Shown here: piece after piece, positions 9,531-17,099 of the stretch | Numbering within the stretch: position 1 is the first letter of the stretch | Layout: every line of letters starts with the position of its first letter | Source: Nitrospira sp. | GTDB taxonomy: Bacteria > Nitrospirota > Nitrospiria > Nitrospirales > Nitrospiraceae | Reading direction: 5' to 3' | Length of the DNA: 64,000 nucleotides | Assembly: GCA_036984305.1 (NCBI GenBank) | Contig: BQWY01000001.1 | Span: 2,067,501 to 2,131,500 of the forward strand | Made by a program: the position numbers and the translations under genes | Notes under the pieces: generated by a model | Databases searched by the model: none | What the model was told of the DNA's origin: nothing | The model's input: only the letters and a program-made list of their open reading frames with translations

Positions 9531-10778
9531 TTATCGTTTTGGACGTGACCTGTTCGGTGCGCTCCTTCCCTTCGGCCTGGGTGTTTCCTCATCGCCTTTG
9601 CAACCCTTGAGCCGCTTACCCGTGATATTTCCCCAAGCCCCCGCGGAGTTGACAAAGGAACCTTCGAGGCGCCGGCCCTCCGCGGCAAAGAGGAGGCTAT
9701 CCTCCTGTACGACACCGCCAGGCAATTCCCATCGCAAATAAATGAGATCGCCCAGGGCGACGATTTCCTTCGGGCTGGCGGCCTTGGGCTGCTCTTCTCC
9801 AGGGGCCGCAAATACAATCATGCCCTTTTGATCCCCATGGTTTTGATGGTTGTGAACCGTCCACTGCCACGTACCGCACAGTCGAGTCAGACCAGCGGTC
9901 GTCCGAACACGCTCCCTCAGGGAGTGCAACGCGATCCAGTTCCGGTAGACCGTCAAGATCGCGTCTCGCTCCAGTTCGGCCGCTACGGCGAGAATCCTTG
10001 CCTCCATGACGGCCTGGAGCCGCTGACGAACATACCGCGCGGCCATTTGGGTCCGAATCGACTCGGGTACAGGAGCGCCGACCAACTCACTGATGAGGCG
10101 TTGACGTAGAACGGCAGACCCTTCACGCTCGACGGCCGGCATCCATGCCTGGTCGGTGCCCGTCGTCTCTGGATATGCGTGATCGACCGCTGCGCGGTAG
10201 GCGTCATAGGTGGGATGCTCCACATCGGCGCCAGGTATCGACCGTGCCCAACGCTGTGCCTCGAGCAGTGGAAGCAATTGCAGCAGCTTGGATGATCCTT
10301 CCCGCGCGCCGAGCCAGGCGAGGAGCTTCTGATCCGAATTCACGAAATCGTGATTCCCCGTGTTTTCCGCCTCGCCTTGCCGTATGGCCTGCGTCGTCAT
10401 CCACAACGCAAGCATGGCAGTGAGACGCACCGCCGCGGTCTCCAGTTTGCCAATGGCCACGCCGGGAAGGGTTGCGGCAGCTCGAGGACCGGCCCTCAGC
10501 ACCCCGGCTGCCTCATTGAGATTAAGCGGACCCGCCAAACGTGTGGTGAACAGCGCCACCGCATTCTCGTCGGACGAGATCATTGCAAGATCGCGACCGT
10601 AGACTTGAATCACACGAGCGAAATCCGGCCCACCTTCGGTGACATCCTTCTGAAACGACTGGGGTTCGTTGCGCGACCCGGTGGCAGGCTCAGTGTCCTG
10701 TGCAAAGGCCGAACGAAGGTTCAGGAGGAAGAACAGCTCAATGATCAGGATAACGATATGTCGACACCCAATCGTCAT
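9531..10778 (-). CDS. Secreted protein of unknown function
   Basis: 415 residues with a clear Sec signal peptide (hydrophobic core IVILIIELFFLLNL, cleavage likely after SAFA at about residue 26). A long, mainly helical middle part follows (about 30-300, rich in Ala, Leu and Arg). A compact beta-like part follows (about 305-390), starting at LCGTWQWTVHNHQNHGDQKG and including LIYLRWELPGGVVQEDS and LEGSFVNSAGAWGNITG. The tail is basic and Pro-rich. The GTW...GSF...G arrangement resembles lipocalin-like or protein-background domains that describe how much of a compound is bound, but I cannot assign a family. No obvious operon partner. Confidence 0.6.
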   Translation of the reverse strand: MTIGCRHIVILIIELFFLLNLRSAFAQDTEPATGSRNEPQSFQKDVTEGGPDFARVIQVYGRDLAMISSDENAVALFTTRLAGPLNLNEAAGVLRAGPRAAATLPGVAIGKLETAAVRLTAMLALWMTTQAIRQGEAENTGNHDFVNSDQKLLAWLGAREGSSKLLQLLPLLEAQRWARSIPGADVEHPTYDAYRAAVDHAYPETTGTDQAWMPAVEREGSAVLRQRLISELVGAPVPESIRTQMAARYVRQRLQAVMEARILAVAAELERDAILTVYRNWIALHSLRERVRTTAGLTRLCGTWQWTVHNHQNHGDQKGMIVFAAPGEEQPKAASPKEIVALGDLIYLRWELPGGVVQEDSLLFAAEGRRLEGSFVNSAGAWGNITGKRLKGCKGDEETPRPKGRSAPNRSRPKR

Positions 10779-10882
10779 GCATCATTGTCTGCAATCGCCG
10801 AGACCGGATCAAGATGGGCGCCCGCCCGGCCCGCTCCCGTGAGCGTGCATCTGCTGCGCCGTTCAGAGGCCAGATGGGCTCA

Positions 10883-11677
10883 CTAGGCTTGCAGGTGCGT
10901 GGTGAGAAACTGAACGGTTGCATCCCATGCGGTCTGTGCATGACCGGCATGAAAGCGATCTTTGCGTGTATCATCGCAGAAGCCCGCCTTCGCGTCTGCG
11001 TAGAGCAGAATCTCGACGATTTTTTTGTGGCTGAGGGCCGCCTGTCTGAGTTGCTCCACATCGTCCGCTGTCACGCTGGCGTCTTGCTCGGCCCGGTGAT
11101 ACAGCAGGGGACTGTACAGTTGTGGAAACTCACCCATTGCGGGAACGATCCGGCCATGAAATGACACGGCGGCACGCAGGCGTTTCCGCTGACAGGCAAA
11201 GCGGGTGGCCAGAGTGCCCCCGAGACCAAACCCTATCACGGCGTGGAGGTTCCGTTTCACGTAGTCGCGGGTGTTCAAATACTCGCAGCAGGAATTGATG
11301 TCCTGCATCGCAAGGGGCTCGTTGAGCCGCTCACTGAGGGCTTCGGCCACGTCTGCATTGGCCGTCACCATTCCTCCAAGGCGGTTGTAGAGGTTCGGGA
11401 CAAGCACGGTGAAACCTTCGCAAGCAAGCCGATTCCCGAGGTCTTTAATCTGATTGTTCAGTCCCCAACTATCATGCAGCAGCACGACGCCAGGATAGAT
11501 GCCCTTCACCTGTGGCCAGAATTGAATGCCTTCGACCAGCGTCTCCTTGGGAATGCGCGTATTTACATAAGGATCCACCGCCATGTCTGTAATCGTGGGA
11601 ATGGGCGCTCCGCTCGGGAAACGGACCCTTCCGGTGCCGATCTGATCGGGTGTAAACGGGATGTCACGTACTGCCAT
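10883..11677 (-). CDS. Dienelactone hydrolase-like protein lacking catalytic residues
   Basis: An alpha/beta-hydrolase fold of the dienelactone hydrolase type, 264 residues: GVVLLHDSWGLN (strand 3 and oxyanion region), then the nucleophile elbow VIGFGLGG, the acid-region EQDASVT (Asp199) and the C-terminal ILLYADAKAGFCDDTR. In active members the elbow is G-x-C-x-G-G and the His sits in a GHxF-type motif. Here the nucleophile position is Gly151 and the His position is Ala231, so two of the three triad residues are absent. It probably does not hydrolyse esters by the family mechanism and may be a binding or structural protein. It is divergent from the oxidoreductase at 11890. The fold assignment is firm, the function is not. 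Confidence 0.8.
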   Translation of the reverse strand: MAVRDIPFTPDQIGTGRVRFPSGAPIPTITDMAVDPYVNTRIPKETLVEGIQFWPQVKGIYPGVVLLHDSWGLNNQIKDLGNRLACEGFTVLVPNLYNRLGGMVTANADVAEALSERLNEPLAMQDINSCCEYLNTRDYVKRNLHAVIGFGLGGTLATRFACQRKRLRAAVSFHGRIVPAMGEFPQLYSPLLYHRAEQDASVTADDVEQLRQAALSHKKIVEILLYADAKAGFCDDTRKDRFHAGHAQTAWDATVQFLTTHLQA

Positions 11678-11889
11678 AGTCTAGTTCCCTCGCTACTCCA
11701 AATGTATGAGACTGTCGGTGGTCTCGCCGATCAACCGGTGGAGTACTATAAAGGCCGCTTCTTTCGGCTGTCAACGCACGGCATCCCAGGAGGTCTCGGA
11801 TCGCGTCACAGGATTCGTCAACGAGTTGTGTGGGGGATGGGGCAACAGATCTCTCGCCATGTAGAGGCGCATCTGCTATGTAAGAGTTG

Positions 11890-12861
11890 ATGTCGAAACA
11901 GGTTCCAGTCGCCATTGGTTTGATCGGGCTTGGCCGTCATGGCGTTCGATACGCGCGCCATTTATTGACCGACATCCCCACCGCAAGCCTTGCAGCAATC
12001 GCACGGGAGCATCCGGATCGGAGCCTGCCGTTTCCGGCACCTCCTGATTTACCCGTGTTTGCCGATGCCTCGCAGATGATTTCGGACCGACGGGTTCAGG
12101 CAATCGTCGCAGTCACGCCACCGGTGCTCTTCCCAAGTATTTGTCTTGCCGCAGCACGGGCTCGGAAGCCTCTCCTTGTCGAAAAACCCATCGCTGTGTC
12201 GGCGTCGCAGGGAACAGCAATGGTCGAGGCCATGCGACTGGCGTCCACGCCATTGATGGTTGCCCATACGTTGCGATTTGACCGAGCCCTTCGCGGCTTC
12301 CGAGCATACCTGCCGTCGGTGGGAGCGCTCCGAAGCCTGGCTGTCACTCTGACTGTCCCGGGCCGGTCGCGGCTCCCCGGTAATCCGGGTTTTCTCGGAC
12401 GAGGACCCCTTCTGGACCTTGGCGTGCACGTGTTGGATCTAGTCCGATGGTTGACAGGAGCCGAAGTACGTCAGGTCCTTTGTCGTCTCGATCCGGCAGA
12501 TCCGTCTAGAATGGAGGAGACGGCGGAAGTAGAGCTCACACTCGGCACAGGCTGCCAATGTGTCCTTCATGTCGGGTGGCGAGGCACCGAGCGAATCGGT
12601 TCGGCCACGGCAGAGGGGGATCAGGGGCGCGCAACCGTGGATTGGCGGGCGCGCACACTTGCGTACACCTCCCTTTCCGGATCCATCGTGCAACAGTCTT
12701 TTGACGAAACCGCCACGATACTCGAGACGTTAGAAGGGTTTCTGACTGCCGTGCTCAAGGGGACACCAATGCCCGTATCTGCTCTGGATGCGCTCGAAGC
12801 CGTACGCCTCGTCGACGCGTGTTATGAATCGGCCCGCCGCCGACGGCCACTGGACGTGTAA
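11890..12861 (+). CDS. Gfo/Idh/MocA family oxidoreductase
   Basis: NAD(P)-dependent dehydrogenase family. An N-terminal Rossmann fold has GLIGLGRHGVRYA. The family signature VEKPIAVS (the EKP motif) lies at about residues 99-106, and GPLLDLGVHVLDLVRWL in the C-terminal substrate domain corresponds to the conserved D-x-G-x-H-x-x-D motif. 323 residues is normal length. The ATG at 11890 is chosen over the TTG one codon upstream. Substrate cannot be told from sequence; members act on sugars, inositols or biliverdin. It converges with the small RAM-domain gene. Confidence 0.88.
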   Translation: MSKQVPVAIGLIGLGRHGVRYARHLLTDIPTASLAAIAREHPDRSLPFPAPPDLPVFADASQMISDRRVQAIVAVTPPVLFPSICLAAARARKPLLVEKPIAVSASQGTAMVEAMRLASTPLMVAHTLRFDRALRGFRAYLPSVGALRSLAVTLTVPGRSRLPGNPGFLGRGPLLDLGVHVLDLVRWLTGAEVRQVLCRLDPADPSRMEETAEVELTLGTGCQCVLHVGWRGTERIGSATAEGDQGRATVDWRARTLAYTSLSGSIVQQSFDETATILETLEGFLTAVLKGTPMPVSALDALEAVRLVDACYESARRRRPLDV

Positions 12862-12872
12862 CTCTCTTCGAC

Positions 12873-13109
12873 CTAGGCCTCAGCCACGATGTGAGTGTCG
12901 GTCTCCTCGACCCCCTCGATCGTATGAATGCGCGTAATGACGACCTCGGATAGTGCGCGTTCGTCGGCCACGCTGACAAAGCTGAAAATGTCAGGCTGGC
13001 CAAAGCAAGGATGGACGTGCTCCACGCCCTGAATTTTCTTGAGCGCCTCCACGACCTGTTTCGCCTTTCCAGTCTTCACCTTGATCAAAATGTACGCGCG
13101 CGTGGCCAT
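12873..13109 (-). CDS. Stand-alone Lrp/AsnC-type ligand-binding (RAM) domain protein
   Basis: 78 residues matching the effector-binding half of Lrp/AsnC regulators without a DNA-binding helix-turn-helix: AYILIKVKTGKAKQVVEALK, then VEHVHPCFGQPDIFSFV and ITRIHTIEGVEETDTHIV. Stand-alone RAM proteins can form oligomers and bind small molecules or full-length regulators. The ATG at 13109 is chosen because GGAGGGAAGC directly precedes it; the reading frame extends 20 codons further but without family similarity. It lies 49 bases downstream of the Kelch gene on the same strand and may be co-transcribed. Confidence 0.85.
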   Translation of the reverse strand: MATRAYILIKVKTGKAKQVVEALKKIQGVEHVHPCFGQPDIFSFVSVADERALSEVVITRIHTIEGVEETDTHIVAEA

Positions 13110-13158
13110 GCTTCCCTCCTTGCCTGAGCCCCAGGGTGAACGTGCCCTTCCGGCTCGG

Positions 13159-14667
13159 TTATGGTGCACCCGGCATCAGCCGGCGTTTCTCTTCGTACAA
13201 CGCATGCAGGTCCTTGCCCTCGCGGCTCAGTTGGTCTTTGGCTGCCGCATGCAAGCTGGCGAGGAGGCGCAAGTCCTGTGAACTGACGTTGAACTCCCGC
13301 CAACCCGATTCAAGGGCCGGTTGGAGGTCCATCCTTGGATTCGTCCCGTATTCAACCACTGCTTCGAGAATGCGCGAGGTCCATCCGGTCGTTCGTCCCT
13401 GTTGAAGATATTGGGGGCCCGCCTGGCCGAATTTTTGATCCATGGCTTGCTCGAAGAATCGCCTGACTTGCGGATGGTCGCTCTTCATCATGGCACTCTG
13501 GAATTGGATTAGGGCCTTGACGATGCGGCTTGCATCCGGGGTGGATTCTGGCGGCAGCACCCCGGCTTCCGACCAGGTCGCCAGGACCGCCATGACCGCT
13601 CCCACGTGGGCCGCACTGGCTCGGGCACTCGTCCGGCGCGCCGCCTCATTGCTCGGTGGAACATAAATTTCTGTCACGTTGCTGAAGGCTCGCCCCGGCG
13701 TCGGACCGCCTCCGATCGCATAAATACGGTTGTCGGCGACTCCTGTTCCAAGTCCATGCCGTGCCGTCGGCATCTCGGCCATGGTGTGCCATTTGTCCAT
13801 ATCGACTCGATACGCAACAGTCGGAGCGATGGTCTGTTCCGGGCTCTCACCGCCAAAGACGTAGATGTGACGGCCCAACGTGGCTGCTGCATGGCCACTG
13901 CGCGGCGCAGGCAGATCCGCCCTCCGTTCCCACCGATTGAGGGTACTGTGCCAGCACTCGACCACCGCGAGGTTGCGTGCAAAGTCACGGTTGAGGCGAC
14001 CGCCGATTGCACAGACGTCCTGCCCGTAGGTGGCAGCCGCCAAATGATCCCGCGGCGTCGGCAACTTGGCCATGGTGATCCAGCTATCGGTTGATGGATC
14101 ATAGAGTTCAACGGCGCCCGTGTCGCCGCGCCCGGCGAATCCTCCTATGGCGACAAGCTTATGCCCGACGACGGCGACGCCGAGCGCGCCTCGTGCCGTC
14201 GGCATGGCATGCCGTTCAGTCCACGTGTCGGTGACAGGGTCGTAACGATACAGAGTGGCCACTGGGCTCCAAATGGAGAGGCCGGATTGCGAAAACCCAC
14301 CAACCACATAGAGCTTTCGGTCGATGACGGCCACGCCAGGGTGGTGGAGCCTGGCGGGGAGAGGGGCCTTGGCGGTCCAGGTGTTGAGAATCGGATCGTA
14401 TTCCTCGACCGTATTGCTGATGTCCACGACCGCGACCTGGCCGCCGCGTGGTTCCTGCAAACCTCCAATGACGTAAATTTTCCCATCGATGACACCGGCC
14501 CCAACCTCCGACCGCACCGTCGGCGCGGGAGCCCCAGTCAGCCAAAATCCCGGCGAACCCGTCGGCTCTGCGGCCGATGGTCCTGCGGCAGTCGTGACCA
14601 GAAGCAGGCACCAAGCGGTCTGCCATGAGACTCGACGACAGGAAGCGGATGGCAAGACGGTGCACAT
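13159..14667 (-). CDS. Secreted Kelch-repeat beta-propeller protein
   Basis: 502 residues: a signal peptide (core WCLLLVTTAAG, cleavage near PSAAEP), then about six Kelch repeats (residues 40-330) each ending in forms such as KIYVIGGL, KLYVVGGF, KLVAIGGF, DVCAIGGR, HIYVFGGE and RIYAIGGG, with the paired Trp of DTWT, DSWI and NRWE. A helical tail of about 165 residues with no recognised domain follows. The propeller would be periplasmic or exported and probably binds a ligand. The start at 14667 is chosen as the first with a signal peptide; the upstream 77-codon extension is not protein-like. The tail may be the part specific to this organism. Confidence 0.82.
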   Translation of the reverse strand: MCTVLPSASCRRVSWQTAWCLLLVTTAAGPSAAEPTGSPGFWLTGAPAPTVRSEVGAGVIDGKIYVIGGLQEPRGGQVAVVDISNTVEEYDPILNTWTAKAPLPARLHHPGVAVIDRKLYVVGGFSQSGLSIWSPVATLYRYDPVTDTWTERHAMPTARGALGVAVVGHKLVAIGGFAGRGDTGAVELYDPSTDSWITMAKLPTPRDHLAAATYGQDVCAIGGRLNRDFARNLAVVECWHSTLNRWERRADLPAPRSGHAAATLGRHIYVFGGESPEQTIAPTVAYRVDMDKWHTMAEMPTARHGLGTGVADNRIYAIGGGPTPGRAFSNVTEIYVPPSNEAARRTSARASAAHVGAVMAVLATWSEAGVLPPESTPDASRIVKALIQFQSAMMKSDHPQVRRFFEQAMDQKFGQAGPQYLQQGRTTGWTSRILEAVVEYGTNPRMDLQPALESGWREFNVSSQDLRLLASLHAAAKDQLSREGKDLHALYEEKRRLMPGAP

Positions 14668-14841
14668 ACATGGTCCTCGACTGGGTTTCGATATCGTACG
14701 GTGGGCTGGCGCATTATACAGAAAACCCATGCTGAAAGTTGAAACATGACGGAAACGGAACCTATAATCCGACCAGTCGACGCACTTGATCGGCCCGCTG
14801 TTGCCATCGTGCCCGTCTGACCATCCGACGACACGTATTTC

Positions 14842-16371
14842 ATGCTCGCTAAAGTTCTCAGTACCACCGTCGTGGGGATGGATGCCCATCTGGTCCACGT
14901 CGAGGTCGACATCAGCGGTGGGTTACCGCAATTCTCCATCGTCGGGCTGCCTGATTCGATCGTCAAGGAAAGCCGTGATCGGGTGCGTGCGGCCCTCAAG
15001 AACACCGGTTTTACGTTTCCGGTCAAGAAAATCACCGTCAATCTTGCGCCTGCGGGCATCAAGAAGGAAGGCGCAGGTCTCGATCTCGCCATCGCAGTGG
15101 GAATTCTGGTGGCGCAAGGCGCCATTGTTGCGGATCGAGTCACGGAGACTGTCTTTGTGGGGGAACTCTCACTGGATGGACAGATCAAGGGCGTGTCCGG
15201 CGCGCTTTCGATGGGAGTGATGTGCGGTTCCGCATATCGTCTGGTGCTTCCGGCGTGCAATGCAATGGAGGCCGCGCTGGTCCCTGATGTCAAAGCCTAT
15301 CCCGCTCAGACCCTGCCTGAGGTGGTCGAGTGGCTTCACGGACGAGAGCCGATCGCACCGCAAATGGTGAATGTGGCGTCGTTCTGGGAGGCGCGACCCG
15401 CCGACCACGAGGACTTCTCCGATGTCCGTGGACAGGCCCATGCCAAACGTGCCCTGGAAATTGCGGCCGCCGGAGGACATAACCTGCTTCTCATCGGGCC
15501 GCCCGGTGCCGGAAAAACCATGTTGGCGAGACGACTGCCTGGTATCCTTCCCCCGCTGGAGTTGGAGGAGGCGCTTTCGACCACCCGAGTCTACAGTTGC
15601 GCCGGCCTGGTGGACCCGCACCATCCCCTCATGACGACCCGTCCATTTCGTGCCCCTCATCATGGAGTATCCGACGCAGGATTGATCGGCGGCGGTGTGA
15701 TCCCGCGTCCCGGCGAGGTGTCGCTCGCGCACCATGGTGTCCTGTTTCTCGACGAGATAGCGGAATTCAAACGTCACGTGCTCGATGGACTTCGGCAACC
15801 GTTGGAAGAGGGTTTCCTCGTCATCAGTCGCGCCACGGCTTCGATTCGCTATCCCGCGCGTGTTATGCTGGTGGCCGCGATGAATCCCTGTCCCTGCGGC
15901 TACTTTGGCGATCGGACTCGTGAATGTCTCTGCACGCCCCAGCAGGTGCGCCGGTATCGAAGTCGTCTCTCGGGACCACTGATGGACCGTCTGGATCTCC
16001 ATGTCGACGTCCCGCCGGTGCCCGTTCAACAGTTGAGCGAGCACTCCGCCAGAGGAGAATCCTCGGCGGACATCCGCCGCCGTGTCGTGGCCGCCCGTCA
16101 ACGCCAGCGTACCCGGTATGGTGAGGATGCGTGTCGATGGAACGCGCACCTGCGTCCCAAACAGATCATCGCACACTGCGCGCTCGATTCGGACGGTCGT
16201 CTCCTGCTCGAGCAGGTCATGACGAAATTGAAACTCTCGGCGCGAGCCCACGCACGAATTTTGAGAGTGGCGCGTACCATTGCAGACCTGGCGGAATCGG
16301 AGCGCGTTCTGACTCCGCACGTGGCGGAAGCCGTCCAGTATCGCACCCTGGATCGGTCAGTGGAGAGCTAA
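14842..16371 (+). CDS. comM: YifB/ComM family Mg-chelatase-like AAA+ ATPase
   Basis: 509 residues. An N-terminal Lon-protease-like domain (about 1-170) contains GLPDSIVKESRDRVRAAL and GAGLDLAIAVGILVAQG. The AAA+ core has Walker A GPPGAGKTML, Walker B VLFLDEIAEF and a sensor region AAMNPCPCGYFGD. The C-terminal Mg-chelatase-like lid ends in RAHARILRVARTIADL. In naturally transformable bacteria ComM is a branch-migration helicase that extends recombination of incoming DNA, and the family is also widespread in non-competent species. No competence genes adjoin it here. It is followed after six bases by a small membrane protein. Confidence 0.93.
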   Translation: MLAKVLSTTVVGMDAHLVHVEVDISGGLPQFSIVGLPDSIVKESRDRVRAALKNTGFTFPVKKITVNLAPAGIKKEGAGLDLAIAVGILVAQGAIVADRVTETVFVGELSLDGQIKGVSGALSMGVMCGSAYRLVLPACNAMEAALVPDVKAYPAQTLPEVVEWLHGREPIAPQMVNVASFWEARPADHEDFSDVRGQAHAKRALEIAAAGGHNLLLIGPPGAGKTMLARRLPGILPPLELEEALSTTRVYSCAGLVDPHHPLMTTRPFRAPHHGVSDAGLIGGGVIPRPGEVSLAHHGVLFLDEIAEFKRHVLDGLRQPLEEGFLVISRATASIRYPARVMLVAAMNPCPCGYFGDRTRECLCTPQQVRRYRSRLSGPLMDRLDLHVDVPPVPVQQLSEHSARGESSADIRRRVVAARQRQRTRYGEDACRWNAHLRPKQIIAHCALDSDGRLLLEQVMTKLKLSARAHARILRVARTIADLAESERVLTPHVAEAVQYRTLDRSVES

Positions 16372-16377
16372 CCGAGG

Positions 16378-16593
16378 ATGGTGCAGTCGTTACGAACGTT
16401 TGTGTGGTGGTTCGTCATCGGGGCGACGATGGCGTTGGCTGTCGTCCTGTTACAAGGCGGAATCCGCGATATTCTTCAGATGGATGGGCCCCTCTGGGAA
16501 GGAAAGGTCATCGAAATTTTGACAGCGGTCACGGGGGGTGGGTTGCTCGGGGGATGTATCGCGCTTATCCTGAATCGAATTAAAAAGGCCTAA
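16378..16593 (+). CDS. Small two-span membrane protein, unknown
   Basis: 71 residues with two hydrophobic helices (FVWWFVIGATMALAVVLL at about 8-25 and VTGGGLLGGCIALIL at about 51-65) joined by an acidic loop (QMDGPLWEGKVIE), and a basic C-terminus (NRIKKA). It begins six bases after the comM-like gene and is probably translated from the same message. No family recognised. Confidence 0.6.
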   Translation: MVQSLRTFVWWFVIGATMALAVVLLQGGIRDILQMDGPLWEGKVIEILTAVTGGGLLGGCIALILNRIKKA

Positions 16594-16646
16594 ACACTGC
16601 GCGCCGTCGCGGCCGGACTCGCAACCATTACGGAGAAGGTTGTACC

Positions 16647-17075
16647 ATGGACATTGAAATTGGGTCTAATCTCTTTCGCAATACCAACGGATCCGTCATC
16701 ATTGAGGGTGTGCCTCACTTTCAGGTCGGCGTGAAACCCTCGACCGGCGCGCTCCTCTTGAACATCGCAGTATTTGATCACGCCGGACGGATGGTTGCGA
16801 AAGTGGTCGACTCGACAATGGCGTTCAATGAACGAGCGGCCTACACCTTGAACAAGGCAGACGGCACGGTGGAACTGAAGGAGCAGGAAAGCGGAACGAT
16901 GGTCCTTCGTCTGAAGCGGTCGGCTCCGGGACGCGTCGCCATCGATCAGGGGCAATTCTGGACGATCAAAGGGCATCAATGCACGATTACACCCACGGCA
17001 TGCAAGATCGATAAGCACACCGTGAGCAAAGAGGATACCGATGCCAAGGGGGGCAGCGTGGCGATCGGAAGCTAA
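16647..17075 (+). CDS. Small soluble protein of unknown function
   Basis: 142 residues, no signal peptide or membrane segment, predicted mainly beta (alternating strands such as SVIIEGVPHFQVGV and ALLLNIAVFDHAGRMVAKVV), with a charged C-terminus. A ribosome-binding site, GGAGAAGG, lies a few bases before the ATG. It sits between the comM group and the convergent clpB (24 bases). No family recognised. Its compact beta pattern recalls small structural domains, but I do not assign one. Confidence 0.6.
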   Translation: MDIEIGSNLFRNTNGSVIIEGVPHFQVGVKPSTGALLLNIAVFDHAGRMVAKVVDSTMAFNERAAYTLNKADGTVELKEQESGTMVLRLKRSAPGRVAIDQGQFWTIKGHQCTITPTACKIDKHTVSKEDTDAKGGSVAIGS

Positions 17076-17099
17076 CGACATTCGTTCCGCCCGGCACAC

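Noticed and set aside
14668-14898. 77-codon extension of the Kelch gene upstream
   Set aside because: It would place the clear signal peptide in the middle of the protein, and the added sequence has no support.
15169-16320. Long minus-strand reading frame (383 codons) opposite the comM-like gene
   Set aside because: Antisense shadow of a confidently identified gene. Composition is unlike a real protein and no motif was seen.
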